In this document: positions 11,258-20,701 of the stretch, piece by piece | Layout: each line of letters begins with the position of its first letter | Numbering within the stretch: the stretch's first letter is position 1 | Assembly: GCA_041392505.1 (NCBI GenBank) | Contig: JAWKLX010000018.1 | Location: 96,034 to 160,033, forward strand | DNA length: 64,000 nucleotides | Source: UBA6168 sp041392505 | Lineage (GTDB): Bacteria > Bacteroidota > Bacteroidia > Chitinophagales > Saprospiraceae | Direction of reading: 5' to 3' | The notes under the pieces: generated by a model | What the model was told of the DNA's origin: nothing | Databases searched by the model: none | The model's input: the letters and a program-made list of their open reading frames with translations, nothing else | Made by a program: the position numbers and the translations under genes

Positions 11258-12559
11258 ATGCGAAAATCCAAAGAAAAAATCTTCACCGCCTACCAGGCTT
11301 TTATGGTTGCCATCCTGGCGATCCTCCAATTTACCATCGTCCTCGATTTCATGGTTCTGTCGCCGCTGAGCGCCATCTTGCTCGACGAGATGAACATCAC
11401 TACGGCACAATTTGGGTTGGTTGTTTCGGCGTATGCCTTTAGTGCGGGGGCATCGGGGCTACTGGCGGCTGGCTTTGCTGACCGCTTCGACCGGAAGAAG
11501 CTACTGCTGTTTTTTTATACTGGATTTATCATTGGCACTTTCCTGTGCGGCATTGCGCCGAGCTACCATTTGTTGTTGGCGGCCCGTGTGGTCACCGGCA
11601 TTTTTGGTGGGGTGATCGGAGCCGTGAGTTTTGCCATCATCACTGATTTGTTTGAGCTAAAAATCCGGGGACGCGTGATGGGTTTCGTACAGATGGCCTT
11701 CGCCACCAGCCAAGTTTTGGGGATTCCCATCGGACTTTACCTCGCCAATTTGTGGAACTGGCACGCACCTTTTCTGCTCATTGTTGGGGTAAGTATTTTT
11801 GTCTACGCTGCCATTTTCATCAAAATGAAACCAGTTAATGCACATTTGGCGCTGCAAACGAACCACTCGCCGTTCCGGCATTTGACGAAAACCATTTCTC
11901 AGAAACGTTACCTCAAAGGCTTTGGTGCTACTACTTTATTGGCCACGGGCGGCTTCATGCTCATGCCATTTGGTGCAGCCTTTGCCGTCAACAATCTTGG
12001 TATTACCATGGAAGAACTGCCTTTGATCTACGTAGCGACTGGTGTTGCGTCCATGATCGGTGGCCCGTTTATCGGCAAGCTGACGGATAAGATAGGCAAG
12101 ATGAACATGTTCGTTATCGGGTCGGTGCTTTCCATGGTGTTGGTATTGTATTACACCCATTTGGGCGTTACCCCGTTGTGGTTTTTGATCATTGTCAATG
12201 CGGTCCTATTCCTCGGCATCACCGCCCGCATGATCTCTTCCTCGGCCCTGACGACCGCCGTGCCGGAGCCCGCCGACCGGGGCGCATTTATGGGTGTCAA
12301 TTCTTCCGTGGCACAAATCGCAGGTGGCATCGCTTCCGCTTTGGCGGGCATGATCGTTTTCCAAACAGAGACCGGGCACATTGAGCGCTACCCCGTCCTT
12401 GGCTACATCGTGGCGGTAACCATGATTATCACCATGTGGATGATGCACCTTATCAATCAAGATATTATACAACGACAAAAAGAGGAGGCGACTACGCAAT
12501 TGTCAGTGGAAGGGGAAGAAGTTCTAGGAGGAGTGGAGGAAAAATCGGCAGCCCTGTAG
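11258..12559 (+). CDS. Major facilitator superfamily transporter (DHA1-like)
   Basis: A 433-residue inner-membrane transporter with the 12 hydrophobic segments of the MFS fold. The loop between helices 2 and 3 has the motif-A-like GFADRFDRKK. The block GRVMGFVQMAFATSQ and the helix-10 region ARMISSSALTT match the second MFS transporter in this window at 35064, and the two are close paralogues over their whole length. The DHA1 drug:H+ antiporter/AraJ group is the best guess, exporting a small molecule by proton exchange; the substrate is unknown. The hydrophilic C-tail is Glu-rich. The gene converges on the next gene with only 38 bp between them and no obvious hairpin. Confidence 0.88.
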   Translation: MRKSKEKIFTAYQAFMVAILAILQFTIVLDFMVLSPLSAILLDEMNITTAQFGLVVSAYAFSAGASGLLAAGFADRFDRKKLLLFFYTGFIIGTFLCGIAPSYHLLLAARVVTGIFGGVIGAVSFAIITDLFELKIRGRVMGFVQMAFATSQVLGIPIGLYLANLWNWHAPFLLIVGVSIFVYAAIFIKMKPVNAHLALQTNHSPFRHLTKTISQKRYLKGFGATTLLATGGFMLMPFGAAFAVNNLGITMEELPLIYVATGVASMIGGPFIGKLTDKIGKMNMFVIGSVLSMVLVLYYTHLGVTPLWFLIIVNAVLFLGITARMISSSALTTAVPEPADRGAFMGVNSSVAQIAGGIASALAGMIVFQTETGHIERYPVLGYIVAVTMIITMWMMHLINQDIIQRQKEEATTQLSVEGEEVLGGVEEKSAAL

Positions 12560-12597
12560 AGTAGCTACCAGATATTGGGAAAACGATCTGATTCTGC

Positions 12598-14078
12598 CTA
12601 CCCAACCAATACCTTTTCACCCTGCTTTGATAACCGTTCCATGCCCCGCTCCACCCAAATCGCATATTCTTCATATTGGGCATTTCCTTCTAACAGCAAT
12701 TGAAGTGATTGGAACGCTGCCAGTTTATCGTTGCGGTTCCCGATGATGTTTTTGAGTGCCGCTAATATTTCCCATAAAACACTGTCTTTCAAACCCCTGT
12801 TTTCGAGGAAATAAGTCGTCGGGTTGAGGAAATGGCTGGCCAGTTTGAGGTTGCCCATTTCATAAAAAACAATGACCCGAAACACCATGGCGCTTGCCTG
12901 TGTGTAAACCCCAACCGCTTTGCCCGCTACCTTTTCCTTTAGCTCGGTATTGTCCTTTGCTTCCAAACAGGTGTTGAGCCAGTCGAGAGCGCTATCCAAT
13001 TTGTTTTTGAGAAAAAAGGAAATGGCCATGTTGTAGGAAATGCCCAACGACCGCTCGAAAGGGATAAAAATGCCGTACTTGTCCAGCATCCGTTTGACCA
13101 TTGGCGCCAGCAAAATGATTTTCCCATATTCTTTTAAATGGAAAAAAAGAATGATTTCCTGCCCGGTGATGGTACTTTGTTTTTGGGCCGCCGCATAAAA
13201 ATTTTTGGGCTTTATTTGTTTCGCCTCCTCCAATTTTTGTTTGGCCTTTTCAAAATCACCGATCCTGATGCAAGCATTGAGGTAGTTGATGAGCGTGCCC
13301 AAATACCGCGGCAGGTTTTCCACCAACATCGTCCGCTCCTGCTCGAAGTGCTCCATTAATTTCTTGGAGGCAAGCCATGCGTTCGGGTAATCCTTTTTCG
13401 CATTGAAGCCCAATTGTTCCAGCAAATAAAAATACGCCTTGCCTTCAAAAGAATGGATGTCCTGAATACTACGCTCTGCTGTTTCGGACAACGGAAAAGC
13501 CCCTTGAGACAATTTGCCCACCCTCCTTTTTGAAAAATAGGACTCGTACGTATTCAAGAGCTCAAATTCTTCCGTTATCAACTCGATCCTTTCATTGCAG
13601 GCTGCCTGTTCGGTTTGCAGGAGCTGTACCACATCCTTGGTTTTATATTGCCGGATAATCCGCCGTTGCAACAATGAAATTTCCAGAAACTGAAAATGGA
13701 GCTGGTTGTCCACCGCTATCTTTTTGGCTTTTTCGATCCGGGCAAGCCCTTGTTTCAGTAGCCCCCGGTCCATGAGGGTCTGAATTTCGTCAATCATTTG
13801 CGACAGCTCGCCCCTGACCGTTTTGACCGAACCGTGGGTCAGGCTTTCCAAAATCTGGTTGTAGAGTTGGGTTTTTAGACTGGGCAAGGTGGAGGCAGGA
13901 AATTGCTTAGCAGCCTGTTTTTTATAATCCTTGATCTGCCCCGCAGTTCTTGGCTGATCAATTGGAACAGGGCCACTTTGTTGGAATCCTTGCCATTGAG
14001 GTGTTGGCGGGCATACTTGACATATTGGCTTTTTTCCTTGGCGGAAAGGGATCGGATGAGGTTCAGAAGGCTGTCCAT
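12598..14078 (-). CDS. Unknown cytoplasmic helical (TPR-like) protein, one frameshift
   Basis: The N-terminal piece (14078 down to 13875, starting MDSLLNLIRSLSAKEKSQY) and the main piece (13887 down to 12598) join into one protein of about 490 residues if one base is added to the run of four C at 13939-13942 on the plus strand. With five bases the frame reads QELRGQIKDYKKQAAKQF and continues. There is no signal peptide. The protein is rich in Leu, Lys, Glu and Gln, with helix pairs such as ARIEKAKKIA and EKAKQKLEEAKQI that suggest TPR-like alpha-solenoid repeats, so a scaffold or partner-binding role is plausible. I do not recognise a catalytic motif or a named family. Confidence 0.65.
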
Positions 14079-14299
14079 ACAGAAAGATTGTCGGTATTTG
14101 GTTGTTGTCCTGCGGTCAGGATATTAATGTAAAACAAAAATCGGTACAGCCTTAAAGAGTTGGGAATTAGCAGATTGCACAAAATTTATTGGCTTGTAGA
14201 ATAAAAAAACAAACTTTCTTTAAAGTCAAAAAATTTAGTGCGGATGAAAAATGTCTGCATCTTTGTCTCATCAAAACAAACAGATAAAAAATTCAAAAC

Positions 14300-14794
14300 A
14301 TGAAGCCAATTTTCTCATCCTTTCTTTTTTCTGTTTTACTCTTTTGTTCCTGCGGGGAAATGACTCTTGAACCAGGCCAGGCCGTGGTAAATGTCCAAGA
14401 CACCAAGGACGCCAAGATCATTTCTTCCACCAACAAATTGGCCAACCTAATCCCGGATGACGGCCAGTCGCTCATCATCATTGAAGACGTGGACACCGCC
14501 TTGTACGTTGTCGCCAACGGGGACACATTGGGCGTTTGTGATGCCGTGTACCACGACCCGTCCGTTCCTTGGGGTGACGGCAAAAATGTGATCGTGGTGA
14601 AAGACAACATGGCCTATTGTTTCACCGTCACCATCAACAAAGATGGAAAGGAAAGCCTCACCTCGGTCGCCCTGCCCATCGATGGAAAAGCAACGGTCAA
14701 CGATCTGCCCAACAACCAATGCGGTGTGCGGAACATGGGCTTCGATGATGGCAGTACCCACGAATTCGATTTCGGTGGAGGCCTGATCGAGTAA
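14300..14794 (+). CDS. Small putative lipoprotein, unknown function
   Basis: A 164-residue protein with a hydrophobic N-terminus ending in the lipobox-like LFCSCG, so probably lipid-anchored at Cys17 or Cys19. The mature part is acidic and beta-rich, with no family I recognise. The terminal region is rich in Asp, Phe and Gly (EFDFGGGLIE). CATCTTTG about 40 bp upstream resembles a -7 element with one mismatch. The downstream gene starts more than 600 bp away, so this looks monocistronic. Confidence 0.6.
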   Translation: MKPIFSSFLFSVLLFCSCGEMTLEPGQAVVNVQDTKDAKIISSTNKLANLIPDDGQSLIIIEDVDTALYVVANGDTLGVCDAVYHDPSVPWGDGKNVIVVKDNMAYCFTVTINKDGKESLTSVALPIDGKATVNDLPNNQCGVRNMGFDDGSTHEFDFGGGLIE

Positions 14795-14898
14795 CTTCTT
14801 AACGCTAAGTTGGAACCCCAGAAAATTGAGCGGTCAGGCAGCCGCAGGGTAATTGGCATGCCTGAATGAAACATGGAAACCCATTCGAATTGAATTTT

Positions 14899-14969
14899 CC
14901 CGCAGCGTACGCCAAGTTTTCAACGCCAACTCTGCGCTACTCAGCGCAAAACTTAGCGAACACAGCGGG
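14899..14969. repeat. Imperfect palindromic intergenic repeat
   Basis: CCCGCAGCGTACGCCAAGTTTT pairs imperfectly with the downstream AAAACTTAGCGAACACAGCGGG, giving a roughly 70-bp hairpin-forming unit with an inner TCTGCGCTACTCAGCGCA hairpin. It lies in the 626-bp gap 14795-15420. That gap has no credible gene; a second loosely repetitive stretch at 15165-15265 (GAGTGATAGGAGACGAGTT and relatives) is weaker. Confidence 0.45.
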
Positions 14970-15420
14970 AAACCTGATCGGAAACATTAGCTTATTTAAA
15001 TCCTGAAATAACCAAAACACCCAAATTGAAAACAAGACCACCCTCCGCCCTCTAATCAAGAATCATGATTCCTTTTTACCGAATTTGACGACCAGACGAT
15101 TTCCCACCACAACCCACCACCACACATCGGATACATCCAATTTAACTGAACTATTTTTCTGAGAGATGAGAGCAAAGTGATGAGTGATAGGAGACGAGTT
15201 ATGAGTGCCCATGTGCATTCTGAATTCAGCTCTCTTCACTTAGCACTCGACTCTCTGCATTCTCCTTAACCATTCAAAATTTTCAAACATGTATTCGAAC
15301 CATTTTAACCTTCAGCCAAAAAATCAGGGCGGCGTTTCAGCGGCCCACTGTCAGCCTACTTCACCAAACTGCGGAATCGCTGCCAGCTTATTCAACCCAT
15401 TTTCTAAAAACCTTTTTACC

Positions 15421-18400
15421 ATGAAATCAGTCAACACTTTTTCCATCATCACCCTGTTTTTACTCACCTTTTTGTTCATTTCAAATTTTCAGGCTTCGGC
15501 ACAAGTACGGGAGCCGTTGAAAAACAACCCGGCCCGAACCGCTGCGCAAGATGTCCAGATCATTTCCCCTTTTGCGGTGTCAGCCGCCAAGAAGAACTTG
15601 TCATCCACAGTCAGCGATGCCACTCATTTGCAACTAAACGTTGACCAATTAGGGGCAGCGTTGAAAAGCCAACCAAGGGAATTCATTTTTGAAGTCCCCC
15701 AAAAGAACGGCAAGCCGTTGCAGGTGCTTTTGCAAAAACAAAACATCCTGTCTGCTGACTTCGCCGTAACCGACCAGAATGGAGTGGTGCAGCCTTTTAC
15801 CCCCGGCGACTATTTCACTGGCTACGTGCTTGACCGTCAGTCTATTGACGAAACCAACATCGCCGCATTGAGCATTGTCGACAATGAAGTGATGGCCATG
15901 ATGAACGTGGACGGTAAGAACCTCGTGTTGGGTGCCATCAAAGATGGCCTCAAAAGCAAATCAACTGAATATGTCTTGTACGACGACCACGACCTGCAAC
16001 TCGTCAACAGCTTTACTTGTGGCACTGATTCTAAAAAACACAATCTTGGCACTTCGCACATCGGCAACTCATCGGTTGAAAAATCACTAAGTAGCAATAA
16101 CATCGTTCGGGTACAATTCGAGGCAGACAACCAAATGTTCCTCGACTTTGGGAGCAGTATTGCCAATGTGAGTAATTACATCACTGGGTTGTTCAACATG
16201 GTCGCTACGATTTATCACCATGAAGAAATCGTAACCCAAATTTCCCGAATCGTAGTGTGGAATGTGGCCGACCCTTACAACATCGTGGCTGGCACCAACA
16301 GCGGCGACGTGCTGAACGCCTTCAGAGCCAGAAAAAACACAGCGGGCATTACGGGCGACCTAGCCCACCTATTATCCACGAAGCCACTTGGACACGGAGG
16401 CATCGCTTGGGTGGATGTGCTCTGTCATGGCGAAACTGGCGTGCGCACTGCTTACAGCAATATTTCCACGACCTTCAATAACTTCCCATTGTACTCTTGG
16501 ACGATTGACGTGGTCACCCACGAAATGGGGCACAACCTTGGTTCACCACACACCCACGATTGCGTGTGGGGCCCTGCCAACAACCAGACCCTTGACAATT
16601 GTTTTGCTCCTTCTGGCGGTTGCGCCCCCGGCCCAGCCCCCGTCAATGGTGGAACGATCATGAGCTATTGCCACCTGACAGCGGCAGGTAAAAATTTCAA
16701 CCTAGGTTTTGGAAACGAGCCAGGCGACCTGATCCGCAGCCGGGTGAACGGAGCGGCCTGCCTAAGCAAAGCTATGCTCGACTGCGATAGTGCAACACCT
16801 ATTAATTGTGGTGAAACAGTGAATGGCACTAATAAATTTGGTACAAACAACGTCACCACTTACGGTTGTAATTCTTGGAAAGAATCGGGAAAGGAAAAAG
16901 TGTACGTCCTGCAAACTACCGAACCGGGCACCATCACGGCCACCTTGTCAAATGAGACAGCCGACCTTGACATCATCATCTTGGATGCTTGCAGCGAAAG
17001 CAACTGTTTGGCCCAAGGTCTTACTTCCGTATCCGTACCCAATGCTTCGGCGGGCATGTATTTCATCGTAGTTGATGGGTACAACGGCGCCGAGGGCAAT
17101 TTCACCTTGTCAGTCAATTGTAGCGGCTACTGTTTTACAACAGGTTTAACAAACTACGAATTCATCAACCGGGTAGAGATCGGCAGCTTGGATAATATCT
17201 CAGGCAACAACTATGGCTACGGCGATTTTACCAACATGGGTCCGCAAGTTCAAAGAGGCGGTACTGCACCTGTGACGTTGACACCGGGTTTCATCGGTGG
17301 CAGCTACAGCGAAGCATGGCGCATTTGGATTGACATCAACCAAGACCAAGATTTTGACGATGCGGGCGAATTGGTTTTCTCCGGCGGACCATCAGCGGCT
17401 GCCGTAAGTGGAACGATGAACATTCCATCTTCTGCCACGCTCGGTAAAACAAGGATGCGGGTAGCTATGCGGTATTTCAGCGCCCCCAACGACTGTGGTA
17501 CTTTCTCTGGCGAGGTAGAGGATTATACGGTTGAAATATTGCCTTACTGCCCATCTCATGGGACTACTAAATACGAATACATCAACAAGGTGGAAATCAA
17601 AGATTTTACAAATGCCTCTGGCAATAACAATGGGTATGCGGATTTCACCTCCCTGCCAGCCATTGATTTGATCAAAGGGGAAATTGCCCCCATCACATTG
17701 ACTCCCGGCTTTAACGGTAGCGCCTATCCAGAAAAATGGTCGGTTTGGATCGACTACAACAATGACTTCTATTTCGATGACGTCAAAGAGCTGGTTTTCT
17801 CGACCACCGTTGGTGAAACGGGAGTCGTTGAGGGAGCCTTCCAAGTAGCTGCCGGTGCCCCGACCGTCGCAACCAGAATGCGGGTAGTTTTGTACTACGG
17901 CAGTTCCCCATCCGCTTGCAACGAACATTTTTATGGCGAAACCGAAGACTACCTCGTGAACTTGATCCCATTTTGCGCCTCATCCGGCAATACGAATTAT
18001 GAATATATCCAAACAGTCGGTATCGGAAGCCTGCTGAACGACTCCGGAAATGACGGAGGTTACGCAGATTACACGGACCTTTTCATGGAAGCTTCAGCAG
18101 GCGCTCCGACCGGATTGGTGTTGGTTCCCGGTTTCACCGGAGGTGAGTACAACGAATACTGGCGGGTATGGATTGATTTCAACCAAGACCGGGTATTTGA
18201 AGCTGCCGAGCAGGTATTTCAGGCTGGCCCCAGCAGCGACTTGGTTTTTGGTTCTTTCATCATCCCCGAAGCAACTCAAACAGGCAAATACGGACTGCGG
18301 GTGGCCATGCGCTATGGCACTTACCCCAACCCTTGCGGCAACTTTGGCAGCGGCGAAGTAGAAGATTACAAAATCCAAATCCAAGAAAGTGACGGTGGCG

Positions 18401-18705
18401 ATTTAAGCGGAGACATCAATGACCGCAGCAATAGCCTGGATCTCAATGCCAACAATTCAGCAGTAGTAACAGACATCCGTCTTTTCCCTAACCCTGCCAA
18501 GACGTTGGTCACCATCCAATGGAACGAAGTGCAGCCAGTCTCTGGCCAGCTCATCAGCGCTACGGGCCAAACGTTGTTAACCTTCGGCCAAGACAATGTC
18601 CCGGCAAATTTGGATGTAACCAGCTATCCAAATGGACTTTATATGTTGCAAGTAATGACCGCAGACAAGGAAATGATAACGAAGCGGTTGGTGAAGGTGG
18701 ATTAG
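15421..18705 (+). CDS. T9SS-exported metzincin (reprolysin-like) metalloprotease with three GEVED domains
   Basis: From the ATG at 15421 the protein has 1094 residues. A signal peptide (1-28, ending ASAQ) is followed by a propeptide-like region. The catalytic domain (about 240-450) has the zinc motif HEMGHNLGSPH near residue 367, fitting HExxHxxGxxH of metzincins, and a Met-turn in TIMSYCH. A bacterial pre-peptidase C-terminal (PPC) domain lies at about 460-568. Three GEVED domains follow at about 570-707, 708-850 and 851-990, each with a calcium-type D-x-N-x-D loop and a GEVEDY or GETEDY ending. The T9SS tail starts near 1016 (LFPNPAKT). It should act as a secreted endopeptidase. An earlier ATG at 15289 would bury the signal peptide behind 44 residues and is rejected. 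Confidence 0.92.
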   Translation: MKSVNTFSIITLFLLTFLFISNFQASAQVREPLKNNPARTAAQDVQIISPFAVSAAKKNLSSTVSDATHLQLNVDQLGAALKSQPREFIFEVPQKNGKPLQVLLQKQNILSADFAVTDQNGVVQPFTPGDYFTGYVLDRQSIDETNIAALSIVDNEVMAMMNVDGKNLVLGAIKDGLKSKSTEYVLYDDHDLQLVNSFTCGTDSKKHNLGTSHIGNSSVEKSLSSNNIVRVQFEADNQMFLDFGSSIANVSNYITGLFNMVATIYHHEEIVTQISRIVVWNVADPYNIVAGTNSGDVLNAFRARKNTAGITGDLAHLLSTKPLGHGGIAWVDVLCHGETGVRTAYSNISTTFNNFPLYSWTIDVVTHEMGHNLGSPHTHDCVWGPANNQTLDNCFAPSGGCAPGPAPVNGGTIMSYCHLTAAGKNFNLGFGNEPGDLIRSRVNGAACLSKAMLDCDSATPINCGETVNGTNKFGTNNVTTYGCNSWKESGKEKVYVLQTTEPGTITATLSNETADLDIIILDACSESNCLAQGLTSVSVPNASAGMYFIVVDGYNGAEGNFTLSVNCSGYCFTTGLTNYEFINRVEIGSLDNISGNNYGYGDFTNMGPQVQRGGTAPVTLTPGFIGGSYSEAWRIWIDINQDQDFDDAGELVFSGGPSAAAVSGTMNIPSSATLGKTRMRVAMRYFSAPNDCGTFSGEVEDYTVEILPYCPSHGTTKYEYINKVEIKDFTNASGNNNGYADFTSLPAIDLIKGEIAPITLTPGFNGSAYPEKWSVWIDYNNDFYFDDVKELVFSTTVGETGVVEGAFQVAAGAPTVATRMRVVLYYGSSPSACNEHFYGETEDYLVNLIPFCASSGNTNYEYIQTVGIGSLLNDSGNDGGYADYTDLFMEASAGAPTGLVLVPGFTGGEYNEYWRVWIDFNQDRVFEAAEQVFQAGPSSDLVFGSFIIPEATQTGKYGLRVAMRYGTYPNPCGNFGSGEVEDYKIQIQESDGGDLSGDINDRSNSLDLNANNSAVVTDIRLFPNPAKTLVTIQWNEVQPVSGQLISATGQTLLTFGQDNVPANLDVTSYPNGLYMLQVMTADKEMITKRLVKVD

Positions 18706-18734
18706 CATTTTATTTTCCCGACCCCGGAAACCCG

Positions 18735-18766
18735 CCCCGCAGCTTTGCTGCGGGGTATTTTTTTTT
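18735..18766 (+). terminator. Rho-independent terminator of the metalloprotease gene
   Basis: CCCCGCAG and CTGCGGGG form a perfect 8-bp GC-rich stem with a CTTTG loop, followed by TA and a long T run. It starts 30 bp after the protease stop codon. The T run is only on the plus-strand side. Confidence 0.9.
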
Positions 18767-18768
18767 GC

Positions 18769-19188
18769 TCAAATCACCTGCTCCTTAATAAACCCCAAAT
18801 ACCCCCTCGGCCCTGCTTCTTTCCGCCATAGCTGCGCCGATTTGAGCAAGCGGCTGAAGCACATGGTATAAAATGCAGCCAAGGAAGAAATGGGTATCCC
18901 CGCCGGGGCACAATTAGGGTTGTTGATAAAAGGGGCATCTTCCCCGGTTTCTTCCCGTTCCTCAATTACGTTGAGCAGTTCATCGATCAATGCCTGCCGC
19001 CGTTCGGAAGAGGTCTCAGGTTCTTCGGGTGATTTGCCCTGACTTATTTGTTTGTAGTAATCTTTCAGTTTTTCGTAAGCAAATTCCACATCCTTGTCAT
19101 TCAAAGAGCGGAATTCTTCCCACAGCTCGAGTACCGTGGTTTCGACGCTGTAGAGGAAGGGGAGGAAATAGTCTGGTGGCTGAGTCAT
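18769..19188 (-). CDS. Hypothetical acidic cytoplasmic protein
   Basis: A 139-residue protein without signal peptide or membrane segment. The first half is helical and acidic (Glu-rich around ELWEEFRSLNDKDVEFAYEKL). The middle has a Ser/Glu/Pro linker (GKSPEEPETSSERR), and the C-terminal part (FYTMCFSRLLKSAQLWRKEAG) looks amphipathic. Codon use matches the neighbours, which supports a real gene. No family is recognised. It converges on the metalloprotease gene, and its stop lies just beyond that gene's terminator. Confidence 0.6.
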   Translation of the reverse strand: MTQPPDYFLPFLYSVETTVLELWEEFRSLNDKDVEFAYEKLKDYYKQISQGKSPEEPETSSERRQALIDELLNVIEEREETGEDAPFINNPNCAPAGIPISSLAAFYTMCFSRLLKSAQLWRKEAGPRGYLGFIKEQVI

Positions 19189-19220
19189 AATTGAAATTTG
19201 TTAAGTTGTTACAATCTGAA

Positions 19221-19473
19221 TACCGTGTAATTTAAATTTGCTTTAATTTTTCCCCTGCAAGTGGGCCGGTCGATTCACCTCGCCTTGAGGCATGAGACTG
19301 CTCGGCCCAACGGGATTAAGGGGCGGCGTCGTCCTGATGCATCGGGACGACGCCGCCCCTTAAAATCCCTTGAGGAGCACCCCGAAGCAAGTTCGGAGCA
19401 CGCTGTCCGGGCGTTGCCAAAAGAGCGACTTTTCCTGCTCCGCATTTTTTAAACATACTTAAATTACACGGTA
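19221..19473. mobile_element. MITE, 253 bp, with 15-bp TIRs, 5-bp TSD and palindromic core
   Basis: The ends are perfect inverted repeats: TACCGTGTAATTTAA at 19221-19235 and its complement at 19459-19473, with weaker pairing for about 10 bp further in. CTGAA sits directly outside both ends (19216-19220 and 19474-19478), as expected for a 5-bp target-site duplication. The centre (19316-19363) is a near-perfect 48-bp palindrome with arms of the type TTAAGGGGCGGCGTCGTCC. There is no transposase gene, so it would have to move in trans. A diverged relative with a different core is at 28061-28251. This element fills most of the 19189-19646 gap. Confidence 0.8.
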
Positions 19474-19646
19474 CTGAATGACCAATTAGGCCGCAAAATA
19501 TTCAATTATCATCAAAACTGCCCCGGTTTCCTCTTCAACAAGGCAGTCGTAAATCAACTTTTTTCAAAATAAAAGCGCTTGCCGGGGTTACGTGATTTCC
19601 CGCCAAGCGCTTTATTTTTAATCAATTATTCGGAATCGGAAAAGTG

Positions 19647-19796
19647 TCAGGACTCAACCACCTCGTACAGCCCACTTTTCACCCGTTCTTCAAAATCCTC
19701 CCGTGCCACTGGCATTTTTCGGTTGAGGCTAATGATCCGGATGGTAATCCGTTGCGGTGTCTCACTAATCACTTTTACTTTGATAGTTCTTTCCAT
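19647..19796 (-). CDS. Small hypothetical protein (49 residues)
   Basis: An ATG-started frame of 49 codons, basic at the start (MERTIKVKVISETPQ) and ending FEERVKSGLYEVVES. It has an alternating charged and hydrophobic pattern suggesting a short beta-strand plus helix fold. It follows the 67-codon frame at 19850-20053 on the same strand with a 53-bp gap, so the two may be co-transcribed. No family is recognised. Reality is supported only by plausible composition and tandem placement. Confidence 0.45.
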   Translation of the reverse strand: MERTIKVKVISETPQRITIRIISLNRKMPVAREDFEERVKSGLYEVVES

Positions 19797-19849
19797 GGTG
19801 AATTGGCTTATTACTATTATTGGTAATTATTGCATTTAAAGTAGTTGAA

Positions 19850-20053
19850 CTAAGAAACGCTGGCCTCGACAAAATTTTTGCCGTTCCATTTGCCCAACCA
19901 GATCACTTCCTTTCCCACATCTTGGTAATGTTTGTAAGTGGAGATGGCCGCATCTTTTTCTCTTCGGAACATCGTGATGTTGTTTGGATGATTTTTTATA
20001 GTGAAATAATACATGCCTTCACTATAATCAAATCCTTTGCTACTTCGTCTCAT
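19850..20053 (-). CDS. Small hypothetical protein (67 residues)
   Basis: A 67-codon frame starting MRRSSKGFDYSEGMYYF and ending KNFVEASVS, with a soluble, basic and aromatic composition. There is no signal peptide or cysteine motif and no recognised family. It probably forms a pair with the 49-codon frame just downstream. Both genes lie in an otherwise gene-poor region next to a MITE. Confidence 0.5.
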   Translation of the reverse strand: MRRSSKGFDYSEGMYYFTIKNHPNNITMFRREKDAAISTYKHYQDVGKEVIWLGKWNGKNFVEASVS

Positions 20054-20701
20054 AATAATTAAATTTTAAGCTTAAAAATGAAATTTGAGTAAAGGCAGGG
20101 CAACATGCTCGCTACCTTATCTAAGGTTATTGGCGTCAAAATATATGCATCTTGGAAATTCGATTGGCGTTTTGAAAAAGGTCTGTTCTTTATTTAAAGA
20201 AGAAATAAAAAAACCTTGTGACGGGTTCCGGCCTTTTATCCAAGCCAAGTTGCAACGTTTACGATTAAGAAATCCATTGGATTAGGAAAAAGGAAATGTC
20301 GCTAAATTCAGATTGCGCCTCTCTTTGTACTTCTATAATATTTGGCTATACGCTGAAAAGAGTCTAACTAAATATTTCTACCCATGTCTTTAAAAATGAA
20401 TAATTTGCTCTTTTAACAAAGCAAATTATTGGGGGGAGACAAATTTGGAATCGAAAATCAAAGTTCTCCGCCTAAAGATGCTGAAACGGTTGTAATGATA
20501 ATGATTCCTCTAAACATATAAAAACATTTCACGCCTTTTATCAGAATTCTTGCATTTAAAACCAATGGGGCAGCACGGCATTTTGCCAAAACCGTCTGCA
20601 TCCATTTTCCCTTAAAAATTAGCTCTATTTCCTCAAATTGTTGGAGAACTGGGCTATGTACAAACGCAAAAATGAAAATTGTTGATGGTTGGAAAAGCGC
20701 T
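20054..20701. other. Gene-poor gap with one perfect hairpin
   Basis: Nearly 650 bp of A+T-rich DNA without a credible gene. The only clear structure is AATAATTTGCT at 20399-20409 paired with AGCAAATTATT at 20420-20430, followed by a run of six G rather than T, so it is not a standard terminator. Small frames here lack coding character. Confidence 0.4.

Noticed and set aside
15289..15420. Upstream ATG for the metalloprotease
   Set aside because: The added 44 residues precede a normal signal peptide and look like translated leader DNA.
20399..20430. Hairpin as a rho-independent terminator
   Set aside because: The stem is A+T-rich and followed by six G rather than T on the plus strand, and no gene ends nearby.
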